Under the pieces are notes generated by a model. It was not told the DNA's origin. It saw only the letters and a list, made by a program, of their open reading frames with translations, and made no database searches. A stretch of DNA of 23,820 nt from CAYVMN01 sp964452575 (GTDB lineage Bacteria; Desulfobacterota; DSM-4660; Desulfatiglandales; Desulfatiglandaceae): positions 1 through 23,820 of the forward strand of contig CAYVMN010000046.1 of assembly GCA_964452575.1 (NCBI GenBank). The letters run 5' to 3'. Of this stretch, positions 7,322 through 15,437 are shown one piece after another. The translations under genes and the position numbers were made by a program. Each line of letters begins with the position of its first letter. The first letter of the stretch is position 1.

Positions 7322-8533
7322 ATGAATCGACCTTTGGAAGGTATCAGGGTATTGGATTGCGGGATATATCACGCAGGGCCCGGAGGTCTTGCTATCCTCG
7401 GGGACCTTGGGGCCGAAGTGATAAAGATAGAGGAGCCTGGGACCGGCGATCCGATAAGGATGGTGACCAGGATCGGGAGAATTCCCCTTGAGATCCCTGG
7501 GGGCAGGAGCATTTTCTGTGAGGGTGCCAACCGGAACAAAAAAAGTGTTGCTGTAAATCTAAAGACCAGGAAGGGGCAGGAGATCGTCCACCGTCTGGTA
7601 TGTCATTCAGATGTATTTATGACAAACATGCGGCAGGAGGCGGTGGAGGCCATGAATATCGCCTATCCTGTTTTGCGAGAGATCAATCCGAGGCTGATCT
7701 ACGCATCGGTCTCCGCCTTTGGGCCAAAAGGCCCGGACAGGGGCCGCGGGGGCTTCGATTATCAAGGGCAGGCAAGGTCCGGACTCATGTATTCAATGGG
7801 CGAAGTCGACACACCGCCTATGGTGTGCCAATTCGGAATAATTGACCAGGCCACGGCCATAATGGTCAGTCACCACATCATCACCGCCCTTTTTATGAGA
7901 GAGCGGACCGGCCTTGGCCAGGAGGTCCACGTGTCCATACTGGGCTCTGCCACCTTCTTGCTCTACTTCAATATACTCATCGCTTATATGGCCGGCTTTG
8001 AGGTCCCCAGGCACAAACGCTCCACGGAGCATCCCATGAGAAACTATTATCAGTGCGGGGATGGACGTTGGCTTATGATGACCCTTACCCCTCCTGATCG
8101 CCACTGGGGCCCCCTCTGCCAGGCACTCGGTCATCCTGAAATCGAAAATGATCCCCGTTTTGATACCGATGACAAGAGGCTCGAAAATGCAGGGCCTCTG
8201 GTGAGTATTTTTGACAGGATCTTCGCTGCCCGCCCCAGGGACGAATGGCTCAAGACCTTCGCAAAATACGATCTCTTTTGCTGCGGGGTAAACTCAGTAA
8301 CAGAGCTTGCCACTGACCAGCAGGTCACTGAAAACGATTATCTGGTTGATTTTGAGCACCCAACCCTCGGAAAGATCAAGATACCGGGCTATCCCGTTCA
8401 CTTCAGCGAAACCTTTGCAAAGACGACCCGAGCCGCACCAGAGCTTGGAGAGCATACAGAAGAGGTTCTTATTGAACTGGGTGGGTATACGAGAGAAGAG
8501 CTCACCGTATTTAGAGACGAGGGGGTCTTATGA
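7322..8533 (+). CDS. CaiB/BaiF family (class III) CoA-transferase
   Basis: Class III CoA-transferases move CoA between a CoA-thioester and a free carboxylate through an aspartyl-CoA intermediate. Family features here are the N-terminal LEGIRVLDCG and the LGDLGAEVIKIEEPGTGDP block. They continue with the IYASVSAFGPKGPDRGRGGFD region and D175 in FGIIDQATAI, which aligns by context with the catalytic aspartate of formyl-CoA transferase. At 403 residues it is full length. The ATG at 7322 has GGAGGA 7 bases upstream; an overlapping ATG at 7318 is in another frame. The substrate is unknown. Neighbouring genes (symporter upstream, deacetylase downstream) suggest a small uptake-and-activation module, but the 130-base gap upstream leaves co-transcription open. 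Confidence 0.9.
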   Translation: MNRPLEGIRVLDCGIYHAGPGGLAILGDLGAEVIKIEEPGTGDPIRMVTRIGRIPLEIPGGRSIFCEGANRNKKSVAVNLKTRKGQEIVHRLVCHSDVFMTNMRQEAVEAMNIAYPVLREINPRLIYASVSAFGPKGPDRGRGGFDYQGQARSGLMYSMGEVDTPPMVCQFGIIDQATAIMVSHHIITALFMRERTGLGQEVHVSILGSATFLLYFNILIAYMAGFEVPRHKRSTEHPMRNYYQCGDGRWLMMTLTPPDRHWGPLCQALGHPEIENDPRFDTDDKRLENAGPLVSIFDRIFAARPRDEWLKTFAKYDLFCCGVNSVTELATDQQVTENDYLVDFEHPTLGKIKIPGYPVHFSETFAKTTRAAPELGEHTEEVLIELGGYTREELTVFRDEGVL

Positions 8534-8606
8534 GAAAGGGGCCTTAAGTCCTATCTTTTGGTTGACCAATTGGCTTGGATGATTTATGGCGTGAGGAAGG
8601 GGTTTT

Positions 8607-9677
8607 GTGAAAGACGAGATGGGGGCAAAGAAGATGACAAAGACAGGAATAGTCAAGGACGGGAGATTCATGAATCATCGGCCAGGTCCATATCACCCCG
8701 AAAGCCACAGACGCCTTGAAGTGATTTATGCCATGCTGGAAGAGCCAGAGATGGCCGGTCTCTTTCATGATATCCCGGTAAGACGGGCTGAAAAAGAAGA
8801 GCTTTATTGGGTCCATTCTCCCGAGTATGTGGAAAGGGTTGCCCGGACAGAGGGAAAAGATCACGTCTCTCTTGACCCGGATACCAGTACTTCTCCCGGC
8901 TCCTATGAGGCAGCACTCCTGGCAGCAGGGGGACTATGTGAGGCGATCTCCATGGTTGTAACGGGGGAGCTTGACAATGCCTTTGCACTTGTCAGGCCCC
9001 CTGGTCACCATGCCGAGAAGAGCCGGGCCATGGGTTTCTGCCTTTTCAATAACGTGGCCGTTGGCGCCAGATACGCACAAGAGCGGGGACATCTGGAACG
9101 TATCCTTGTGATTGACTGGGACCTTCATCACGGCAACGGTACTCAACATTCCTTTGAGGAAGATCCTTCAATCCTTTACTTTTCTACCCACCAGTACCCT
9201 TACTATCCGGGTAGCGGCGCCTTTCAGGAGGTGGGAAGGGGGGAAGGCCAAGGCTTTACGGTCAACGTCCCTTTGTCCATCGGGCACGGCGACGGTGAGT
9301 ATGTGGGTATTTTCCAGAGGATCTTAAGGCCGATTGCCACGCAATTTGATCCTGATCTAATGCTCCTATCCGCCGGGTTTGATATCTATGAGGGGGACCC
9401 GTTGGGCGGGATGCGCGTGACACCCACTGGATTTGCCGCTATGATGCGCTCCCTTATGGATATTGCCGGTGATTGTTGTAACGGAAAAGTGGTTGTGACC
9501 CTTGAGGGAGGCTATGACCTGAAAGGCCTCAGGGATTCTGTAAGGGCGGTCCTCAAAGAGATGGTCGGGGTCTCCAATACCCAGGTGGCTGATATTGTAT
9601 CGCAGGCGGATCGGAATAAGCTGGATAATGTGGTCATGAAGGTCTCTGAATATCACAGGAAGTTCTGGAAGATTTAG
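8607..9677 (+). CDS. histone-deacetylase-fold deacetylase (AcuC / acetylpolyamine amidohydrolase-like)
   Basis: A zinc-dependent amidohydrolase of the HDAC superfamily, which removes acetyl (or other acyl) groups from lysines or small amines. The active site is complete. It has the paired histidines H134-H135 in PPGHHAE, zinc ligands D172 and H174 in DWDLHHGNG and D259 in SAGFD, and the transition-state tyrosine Y303 in EGGYDL. The N-terminal HPESHRRL is also typical. At 356 residues it is in the usual bacterial range. A GTG at 8607 has GAGGA 9 bases upstream and is preferred; ATGs at 8619 and 8634 are alternatives. Bacterial members include AcuC, which reactivates acetyl-CoA synthetase, and polyamine deacetylases. 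The nearby CoA-transferase favours an acyl-metabolism role, as inference. Confidence 0.9.
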   Translation: MKDEMGAKKMTKTGIVKDGRFMNHRPGPYHPESHRRLEVIYAMLEEPEMAGLFHDIPVRRAEKEELYWVHSPEYVERVARTEGKDHVSLDPDTSTSPGSYEAALLAAGGLCEAISMVVTGELDNAFALVRPPGHHAEKSRAMGFCLFNNVAVGARYAQERGHLERILVIDWDLHHGNGTQHSFEEDPSILYFSTHQYPYYPGSGAFQEVGRGEGQGFTVNVPLSIGHGDGEYVGIFQRILRPIATQFDPDLMLLSAGFDIYEGDPLGGMRVTPTGFAAMMRSLMDIAGDCCNGKVVVTLEGGYDLKGLRDSVRAVLKEMVGVSNTQVADIVSQADRNKLDNVVMKVSEYHRKFWKI

Positions 9678-9728
9678 AGGCCTGAGCATCAGCCCTGGCC
9701 GATGGTTCACCTTAAAGGAGGTGCTGCT

Positions 9729-10229
9729 ATGTCAGATAAGACCGACAAGAATCTGGCCTATGCCTTTGCAGCCGAGTCAAAGGCCTCGGCCCGAAACATG
9801 GCCTTTGCCCAGAAGGCCGATCTTGACGGCTATCCCCAGATAGGGCGTCTTTTTCGGGCAGTGGCAGAGGCCGAATCGGTCCATGCCCGTAAATATCTCA
9901 TGTTAATGAGGGGAAAGATCGGCTCTACCGAGGAAAACCTTGAGACCGCCTTCCAAAACGAGATCAAGGCCAATGTTGAGGAATACCCCAGACTCATAAG
10001 GGAGGCATCAGAGGAGGCTGTAGGCCCTGTGGAAAAGGCCTTTTCCCAGTCCAGGGATGTGGAAGATAGGCATGCAGAGCTATATAGGAGGGCCATGAAC
10101 AATATGCTGGCGGATCGTGAGACAGACTACTATGTGTGCCAGGCCTGCGGGTATGTAAGTGAGGATGAACCACCAGATAGATGCCCTGTCTGCGGGGCTG
10201 TCAGGGAAAAGTTCAAGAAGGTACTCTAG
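9729..10229 (+). CDS. rubrerythrin
   Basis: A non-haem iron protein of anaerobes that reduces hydrogen peroxide to water in the cytosol. The N-terminal four-helix domain carries the diiron ligand pattern, including E16, E49-x2-H52 and E112-x2-H115. The C-terminal rubredoxin-like domain has C137-x2-C140 and C152-x2-C155 to bind one iron and receive electrons. The start at 9729 is set by a very strong ribosome site (AAAGGAGGTG, 9714-9723); an upstream ATG at 9702 lacks one and would add nine residues. From 9729 the protein is 166 residues, slightly shorter than the best-studied rubrerythrins. The gene is probably expressed on its own or with the deacetylase 52 bases upstream. Its presence supports an anaerobic or microaerophilic host. 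Confidence 0.94.
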   Translation: MSDKTDKNLAYAFAAESKASARNMAFAQKADLDGYPQIGRLFRAVAEAESVHARKYLMLMRGKIGSTEENLETAFQNEIKANVEEYPRLIREASEEAVGPVEKAFSQSRDVEDRHAELYRRAMNNMLADRETDYYVCQACGYVSEDEPPDRCPVCGAVREKFKKVL

Positions 10230-10363
10230 GAGGTCCCTCCCATTGACAACAAATTAGATTGATGGTAGACCTACGCACACAAATCTTGCGGTCTCAAAGG
10301 TGCTCCAGTCAAATATGGGTTTGCCATATCAGTCTGTAATTACTCTAAAGAAGGAGCTAACCC

Positions 10364-12823
10364 GTGCCAAAGGCAACTGATAGTAAATTCATTCTCTGGT
10401 TCAATGAAATCGGAATAGATGACGTTCCATTGGTGGGGGGTAAGAATGCCTCACTGGGAGAGATGTATCAGAATTTGGAGGGCAAGGGTATCAAGGTCCC
10501 CAACGGGTTTGCAATCACTGCCGAGGCCTACCGTTACTTCTTGGACTACGCCGGGATCGGTAATGAAATAGACCAGATCCTGGGTGACCTGGATACCAGT
10601 GATCTGGGCAACCTCATGGGAAAGGGGAGAAAGGTCCGCGAAATCATTAAAGATGCGGCCTTCCCGCCCGATCTCACCGATGCCATCTGCAAGGCCTACG
10701 ATCAGCTGGCGGCCGAGTTCGGTCAACAGGGGCTTGACAACCTTGATGTGGCAATCAGATCATCTGCCACCGCAGAGGATCTCCCTGATGCGTCCTTTGC
10801 AGGCCAACAGGACACCTTCTTGAACATCCAGGGGCAGAGAAGCGTCCTTGGCGCCTGCCACAGGTGTTTTGCCAGCCTGTTTACAAACCGTGCCATTTCA
10901 TATCGTCATGACAAGGGCTTCGGCCAGTTTGATGTAGCCCTCTCAATAGCAGTTCAGAAGATGGTCCGGAGCGACCAGGCTTACTCCGGCGTAATCTTCT
11001 CCATTGATACGGAAACGGGCTTCAAGGACGTAGTATTTATCACAGCCGCCTACGGACTAGGTGAAAATGTCGTTCAGGGTGCGGTCAATCCAGACGAATA
11101 CTATGTCTTTAAGCCGACCCTTAAGATTGGAAAACGGGCCATTATCGGCCACAAGGTGGGGGATAGGGACATAAAGATGGTATATTCCGTTGAGGACAAC
11201 GCAACAGTAAAAAATGTCTCTACCACCCTTGAAGAAAGACATCGGTACGTGTTGGAAGACGATGAAATCCTGAAGCTGGCCCAATGGTCATGCATCATTG
11301 AAGATCACTATGGAAAACCCATGGATATAGAATGGGCCAAAGACGGGGACGGCGTTAATGCAGGGACCGGAGAGCTTTTTGTTGTACAGGCAAGGCCCGA
11401 GACGATTCATTCACAAAAAGACACAAATACATATGAAAACTATAGGCTTGTCGAGAAGGGGAAGATACTTACTACAGGGACGGCCGTTGGAACAAAGGTG
11501 GGTCAGGGGTTGGCCAATGTGATTCTTTCGGCCCTCGACATGCAGAAGTTTCATCCGGATCAGGTCCTGGTCACAAACATGACCGACCCTGACTGGGAAC
11601 CGATCATGAAGATCGCCTCGGCCATTGTAACCAACAAGGGCGGACGTACCTGTCACGCAGCAATCGTGTCAAGAGAACTGGGTATCCCCTGCCTCATCGG
11701 GACAGGAAACGGCGATGAGCGGATAAAGACGGGCCAGGAGGTCACGGTCTCTTGCTGCGAAGGAGAAACAGGGTATGTCTATAACGGACTATTGAAGGTG
11801 GAGGTTGACAGGATCGACATCAAGGAGATACCCAGGACTCGAACCAAGATCATGATGAACGTGGGCATACCTGAAAAGGCCTTTAGCCAGGGTATGATAC
11901 CCAATGATGGGGTCGGACTGGCCAGGCAGGAGTTCGTTATCAATTCTCACATCGGCATTCATCCACTTGCGCTGATCGAATACGATAAGCTGAGGGTGCG
12001 GGCAAAGGAAGATCAAAAGATAGCGGGCGTAGTTTACAAGATTGATCACCTCACGGCTGTCTACCGTGACAAGAGGCAGTTTTTCATTGACAAGCTCGCC
12101 GAAGGGGTAGGGCGGATCGCGGCAGGATTTTACCCCAATGATGTCATTGTGCGCCTGTCCGATTTCAAGACCAATGAATACGAAAACCTCCTGGGCGGGT
12201 ACCTGTATGAGCCTGTCGAGAGTAATCCCATGTTAGGATGGAGGGGGGCCTCCCGCTATTATGACAAGAGATTTATGCCTGCCTTTGAGCTGGAGTGCAT
12301 TGCCCTTCACAAGGCCCGCACTGAGATGGGACTCTCGAACATTAAGGTGATGGTACCTTTTTGCAGGACACCTGAAGAGGGGAAGAAGGTGATTGATCTC
12401 ATGGCCAGGTTCGGCCTGGTTCAGGGAGAGGATGGGCTGGACATCTATGTTATGTGCGAAATCCCGAGCAACGTGATCTGTGCGGACCAGTTTGCAGAAA
12501 TCTTCGATGGCTTTTCCATAGGCTCCAATGACCTAACCCAGCTTGCCCTTGGGCTCGATCGTGACTCGGCCCTGGTCTCCCATATCTATGACGAGAGAAA
12601 TGACACAGTAAAGCGGCTGGTGGCCCAGGTGATTGAGGTGGCCAAGAAAAGGGGGAGGAAAATAGGGATTTGCGGGCAGGCCCCCAGCGATTTTCCGGAC
12701 TTTGCCGAGTTTCTGGTCGAGTGTGGTATAGATTCTATTAGTCTGATTCCGGACACGGTTATAAAGACTCGGCTTGTTGTTTCCCGGAAAGAAAAAGAGC
12801 TGGGTATTTCAGTGGAGAAATAG
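10364..12823 (+). CDS. ppsA: phosphoenolpyruvate synthase (pyruvate, water dikinase)
   Basis: This enzyme makes PEP from pyruvate, ATP and water (giving AMP and phosphate), the entry step of gluconeogenesis from acetyl-CoA or pyruvate. At 819 residues it is a little longer than the E. coli enzyme. Domains run in the usual order. First is the N-terminal nucleotide-binding domain with VGGKNASLGEM near residue 24 and IRSSATAEDLPDASFAGQQD near 131. Next is the swivelling phosphohistidine domain with H431 in NKGGRTCHAAIVSREL. Last is the C-terminal PEP/pyruvate barrel with GFSIGSNDLTQLALGLDRD near 716 and the catalytic cysteine C770 in GICGQAPSD. The GTG start at 10364 has AAGGAG about 8 bases upstream. 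The gene ends 6 bases before the FabH-like gene, so the two are probably co-translated. Confidence 0.94.
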   Translation: MPKATDSKFILWFNEIGIDDVPLVGGKNASLGEMYQNLEGKGIKVPNGFAITAEAYRYFLDYAGIGNEIDQILGDLDTSDLGNLMGKGRKVREIIKDAAFPPDLTDAICKAYDQLAAEFGQQGLDNLDVAIRSSATAEDLPDASFAGQQDTFLNIQGQRSVLGACHRCFASLFTNRAISYRHDKGFGQFDVALSIAVQKMVRSDQAYSGVIFSIDTETGFKDVVFITAAYGLGENVVQGAVNPDEYYVFKPTLKIGKRAIIGHKVGDRDIKMVYSVEDNATVKNVSTTLEERHRYVLEDDEILKLAQWSCIIEDHYGKPMDIEWAKDGDGVNAGTGELFVVQARPETIHSQKDTNTYENYRLVEKGKILTTGTAVGTKVGQGLANVILSALDMQKFHPDQVLVTNMTDPDWEPIMKIASAIVTNKGGRTCHAAIVSRELGIPCLIGTGNGDERIKTGQEVTVSCCEGETGYVYNGLLKVEVDRIDIKEIPRTRTKIMMNVGIPEKAFSQGMIPNDGVGLARQEFVINSHIGIHPLALIEYDKLRVRAKEDQKIAGVVYKIDHLTAVYRDKRQFFIDKLAEGVGRIAAGFYPNDVIVRLSDFKTNEYENLLGGYLYEPVESNPMLGWRGASRYYDKRFMPAFELECIALHKARTEMGLSNIKVMVPFCRTPEEGKKVIDLMARFGLVQGEDGLDIYVMCEIPSNVICADQFAEIFDGFSIGSNDLTQLALGLDRDSALVSHIYDERNDTVKRLVAQVIEVAKKRGRKIGICGQAPSDFPDFAEFLVECGIDSISLIPDTVIKTRLVVSRKEKELGISVEK

Positions 12824-12829
12824 AGGCAC

Positions 12830-13819
12830 ATGGATACAGTGAGAATCTTGGGGACGGGTTCCTATGTCCCGCCACAGGTCCTGACAAATTTTGATCTTCA
12901 GAAAATGGGGTTGGACACCACCCATGAATGGATTGTCCAGCGCACCGGAGTGAGTGAGAGACGCATGGCCGACCCAGGCGTCAATACCTCCGACCTCGGA
13001 TACGAAGCATCGGTAAAGGCACTTGAGGCGGCTGGTTTGACGGCCAAAGACCTTGACCTTATCATGTTGGCCACCATCACCCCTGATACATGCTGTCCGG
13101 CGGCCGCCAACTGGCTTCAGGCCAAACTGGATGCCCCGCAGGCCGTGACATTCGATGTCACTGCTGCATGCTCTGGTTTCATATTTGCGCTGAATGTGGC
13201 AGAGCAATACTTGAAGACCAGGGCCTCAAGGTATGTCCTGGTGGTAGCATCTGAGGTAATGACCCGCACACTCAACTGGAAGGATCGGACCACTTGCATC
13301 CTTTGGGGGGATGGCGCCGGCGCGGCGATCCTGGCCATGGGCCGGGAGGGTCCGGAACTCCTCTCTACCCACCTCCACACAGATGGAGCCAGCGGTCAGG
13401 ACCTGTTGTTGCCAGGGGGCGGCTCCAGAACTACCCCAATATCTCATGAAAGCGTGGACAAGGGCCTCCATACCTTAAACATGATCGAGGCCAATTCCAG
13501 CTTCAGGGTAGCGGTTAGGCATTTTATCGAATCCATCAAAGAGGCCGCTGAATTCAACGATGTCGCCGTAGAGGATATCAGTCTCTTTATCCCCCACCAG
13601 GCCAATCTCCGGATGTTTCAATCCATAGCCAAGACCCTAAAGATCCCCATGGAGAGATTTTACCTGACCCTACATAAGTATGGAAATATCTCTTCTGCCT
13701 CCTGTGCTATCGCCCTGGATGAAGCTGTCCGGGACGGGAGCATCAAGAAGGACGATTTGATCTGTCTCCCGGTATTTGGAGGCGGCCTCACCTGGGGAAG
13801 TGCCCTGATAAGATGGTAG
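12830..13819 (+). CDS. FabH-like beta-ketoacyl-ACP synthase III
   Basis: A thiolase-fold condensing enzyme. FabH starts fatty-acid synthesis by joining acetyl-CoA (or a branched or short acyl-CoA) to malonyl-ACP. The catalytic triad is complete: C114 in TAACSGF, H256 in IPHQANLRM and N286 in YGNISSAS. The N-terminal WIVQRTGVSERR block and the glycine-rich end FGGGLTWGSALIRW are characteristic, and 329 residues is full length. It is not inside a fab cluster (no fabD, fabG or acpP nearby) but sits 6 bases behind PEP synthase, so it may be an accessory or specialised synthase rather than the main housekeeping copy. A KAS III-like enzyme acting on other acyl groups cannot be ruled out. Confidence 0.9.
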   Translation: MDTVRILGTGSYVPPQVLTNFDLQKMGLDTTHEWIVQRTGVSERRMADPGVNTSDLGYEASVKALEAAGLTAKDLDLIMLATITPDTCCPAAANWLQAKLDAPQAVTFDVTAACSGFIFALNVAEQYLKTRASRYVLVVASEVMTRTLNWKDRTTCILWGDGAGAAILAMGREGPELLSTHLHTDGASGQDLLLPGGGSRTTPISHESVDKGLHTLNMIEANSSFRVAVRHFIESIKEAAEFNDVAVEDISLFIPHQANLRMFQSIAKTLKIPMERFYLTLHKYGNISSASCAIALDEAVRDGSIKKDDLICLPVFGGGLTWGSALIRW

Positions 13820-13822
13820 TCT

Positions 13823-13852
13823 GATTCTTTTCTCATACCGTAAGAAAGAATC
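13823..13852. terminator. weak AT-rich stem-loop after the FabH-like gene
   Basis: Perfect 8-base arms (GATTCTTT at 13823-13830 and AAAGAATC at 13845-13852) sit just after the stop codon. The stem is AT-rich and the following T run is poor, so this is at best a weak or Rho-assisted terminator. Confidence 0.25.
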
Positions 13853-13907
13853 CAATTACTTTTCCGATTTTCTCATCAAAAGGCACCTGTTCCACTGGGA
13901 AGAAACC

Positions 13908-13959
13908 GTTGTCAGAGGGGGTTTCTGGTTTTGACAACCTTATTCTTTGGTTATATATT
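13908..13959 (+). promoter_or_regulatory. sigma70-type promoter with overlapping inverted repeat
   Basis: TTGACA (13931-13936), a 17-base spacer and TATATT (13954-13959) form a near-consensus housekeeping promoter for the gene block starting at 14017. A perfect 7-base inverted repeat (GTTGTCA at 13908-13914, TGACAAC at 13932-13938) overlaps the -35 box, which is where a repressor operator would be placed. No regulator is known for it. Confidence 0.6.
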
Positions 13960-14016
13960 TCTCAAGATTGGACCCTTACTAGACTACTAACCCCCAACGT
14001 CGAAAAGGGGTGAGCT

Positions 14017-14361
14017 ATGGCAGAAGATACTGCAAAGATTCCGGTTATCCGGAGTATGGCGATGAAAGACTTGGACCGAATTGTGGAGATCGATACCCAG
14101 ATCCTTGGCCAATCCAGACCCGAATACTGGGAGATGAAACTGGAACTGGCTGAAAAACGTTCGCCCATCGCTCAGCTGGTCGTCGAGATGGACGGGAAGG
14201 TTGTCGGATTCATTATTGGTGATGCCAGCGGATGGGAATACGGTGTGCCCGAAAAGGTGGGATGGATCGACACCATTGCTGTGGACCCTGCCTACCAGAG
14301 GAAGGGGCTTGCCCGATCCCCGGTAGGTATCCTGAGAGGGGGGAAGGGGTTGATCACTTGA
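14017..14361 (+). CDS. GNAT N-acetyltransferase, truncated at the C-terminus
   Basis: The 114 residues begin as a normal GNAT acetyltransferase: a first strand and helix (IRSMAMKDLDRIVEIDTQIL), a central KVVGFIIGD strand, and the acetyl-CoA-binding motif A (WIDTIAVDPAYQRKGLAR, Q-R-K-G-L-A). Directly after this Arg, where about 40-50 more residues with the last helices and strands should follow, the frame runs into unrelated sequence and stops. The last 15 codons read like the leader of the next gene, including its ribosome site. This looks like a deletion joining the middle of the gene to the following intergenic region. The start has a good ribosome site (AAAGGGGTGA) and an intact promoter upstream. 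The protein probably cannot bind acetyl-CoA normally. Confidence 0.8.
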   Translation: MAEDTAKIPVIRSMAMKDLDRIVEIDTQILGQSRPEYWEMKLELAEKRSPIAQLVVEMDGKVVGFIIGDASGWEYGVPEKVGWIDTIAVDPAYQRKGLARSPVGILRGGKGLIT

Positions 14362-15017
14362 AGATACTACTTGTATATCCCTATTTTCTCCACGAGAGGC
14401 TCCATGAGGAGGATGTGAGTGTCGCGCCCATTGGTCTCTATTATGTTGGCGCCCTTTTGAGAGAAAATCACTACGATGTAGAGATCCTGAACTGGCACAG
14501 TATCAATCGGACCCCAGAGAGGATTGAAGGGGTCCTTGCAGAAAAGGCCCCTGACGTTATCGGTCTTTCGGTTCTTCATGGAAACCGGTGGGGTGCCTTG
14601 GAGATTTCCCGGGTTGCGAAGCAGATCAATTGCCGCGTAAAGATCGTATATGGGGGAATTGGAGCCACATTCCTGTGGCGGCACCTCCTGGAAAACTTCA
14701 ATGAGATAGATTTTATTGTCCTGGGCGAAGGGGAATACGCCTTCCTAGATCTGATAAGATGCATCGGAAAAGAAGACCATACAGGGATCGAGAAGATCAG
14801 AGGGATCGCATTCAGGAAGAATGGAACTGCCTTCATGACAGGTGATCCCGATGTAATCCAGGACCTTGAGAGCAGATCCCTGAACCTATGCCTGGGGATA
14901 AGCTATATGAACCTGAGAAACTATCAGAAGGCCCTTCCGTACTTTCTCAAATTTAAGGGATCAAGAGAGGCGGATGAATACATCGCAGCGTGTTACAAAG
15001 GCATTGGGAGGTCATGA
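14358..15017 (+). CDS. B12-binding domain fused to a TPR tail; radical-SAM core missing
   Basis: From a TTG at 14358 (AAGGGG 8 bases upstream, overlapping the GNAT stop) this 219-residue frame starts like a B12-binding radical-SAM protein: KILLVYPYF, then VAPIGLYYVGALLRENHYDVE, PDVIGLSV, the YGGIGATF loop and FIVLGEGEYAFLDLI. At about residue 170 (GDPDVIQDLE), where the family enters its radical-SAM barrel, the sequence jumps to a single tetratricopeptide-like unit (LCLGISYMNLRNYQKALPYF). There is no Cys-x3-Cys-x2-Cys cluster anywhere. An in-frame deletion of roughly 300 or more codons is the simplest reading, leaving the first domain and the last repeat. It could be a decaying gene, a small functional cobalamin-binding protein, or an assembly error. 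The enzyme activity must be lost. Confidence 0.75.
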   Translation: MKILLVYPYFLHERLHEEDVSVAPIGLYYVGALLRENHYDVEILNWHSINRTPERIEGVLAEKAPDVIGLSVLHGNRWGALEISRVAKQINCRVKIVYGGIGATFLWRHLLENFNEIDFIVLGEGEYAFLDLIRCIGKEDHTGIEKIRGIAFRKNGTAFMTGDPDVIQDLESRSLNLCLGISYMNLRNYQKALPYFLKFKGSREADEYIAACYKGIGRS

Positions 15018-15033
15018 AAGGGGGATTACCCGC

Positions 15034-15273
15034 ATGGTAAAAATTCCGAAATCTGATTACAAAAGGGAATACAGAAGCGTGACAATCCGGACCACAGATG
15101 GATCAACACTAACAGGCAAGGTGAATATTGGCATCAAAGACAGGGTATCTGACCTATTTACAAAGGGCGAGCACCCCTTTCTGGTCCTGTTCGATGCTGA
15201 ATACAAGGATAGCCAGGAAAAGGTATTCATAATCAACAAGAATAACATCGTGTGGGTCGAGCCAGAAGACTAG
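15034..15273 (+). CDS. small beta-rich protein of unknown function
   Basis: A 79-residue protein without a recognised name. The alternating pattern (YRSVTIRTTDGSTLTGKV...HPFLVLFDAEY...KVFIINKNNIVWVEPE) predicts five or six short strands, like a small Sm/SH3-type barrel. There is no signal peptide or membrane segment. The ATG at 15034 is chosen because AAAGGGGG lies 9 bases upstream; an in-frame ATG at 14974 would overlap the previous gene. It follows the B12-binding remnant by 16 bases and shares its promoter. A role in RNA or ligand binding would be guesswork. Confidence 0.65.
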   Translation: MVKIPKSDYKREYRSVTIRTTDGSTLTGKVNIGIKDRVSDLFTKGEHPFLVLFDAEYKDSQEKVFIINKNNIVWVEPED

Positions 15274-15353
15274 TGAAAAGAGTTTAGGGCTCTGAAACTG
15301 CGACAAACCACTACATATCGGAATATTGCGTTCGATACACCTTTATATTGTTG

Positions 15354-15381
15354 TTGACAGTTATATATTTTTGTGCATAAT
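15354..15381 (+). promoter_or_regulatory. sigma70-type promoter of the exopolysaccharide locus
   Basis: TTGACA (15354-15359), a 16-base AT-rich spacer and CATAAT (15376-15381) give a near-consensus promoter about 120 bases before the HTH gene. It is the only good promoter I see ahead of the six-gene exopolysaccharide run, which then has no gap longer than 155 bases. Confidence 0.6.
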
Positions 15382-15397
15382 TAGCATCATACTTCCC

Positions 15398-15437
15398 CTT
15401 GCCTTTCAACCAGGGCCTTCTAACCGCCCAGGGCAAG
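15398..15437 (+). promoter_or_regulatory. nested hairpin in the leader of the exopolysaccharide locus
   Basis: The transcript leader can fold as an outer stem CTTGCC (15398-15403) with GGCAAG (15432-15437), enclosing an inner stem GGGC (15413-15416) with GCCC (15426-15429). No T run follows, so it is not a simple terminator. It does not match the c-di-GMP riboswitch consensus that I can recall. It could be a protein-binding leader or chance. Confidence 0.3.

Noticed and set aside
10243..10271. Promoter ahead of PEP synthase (TTGACA then TAGACC)
   Set aside because: The -35 is perfect but the -10 at the right spacing matches only half of the consensus, so I do not list it as a feature.
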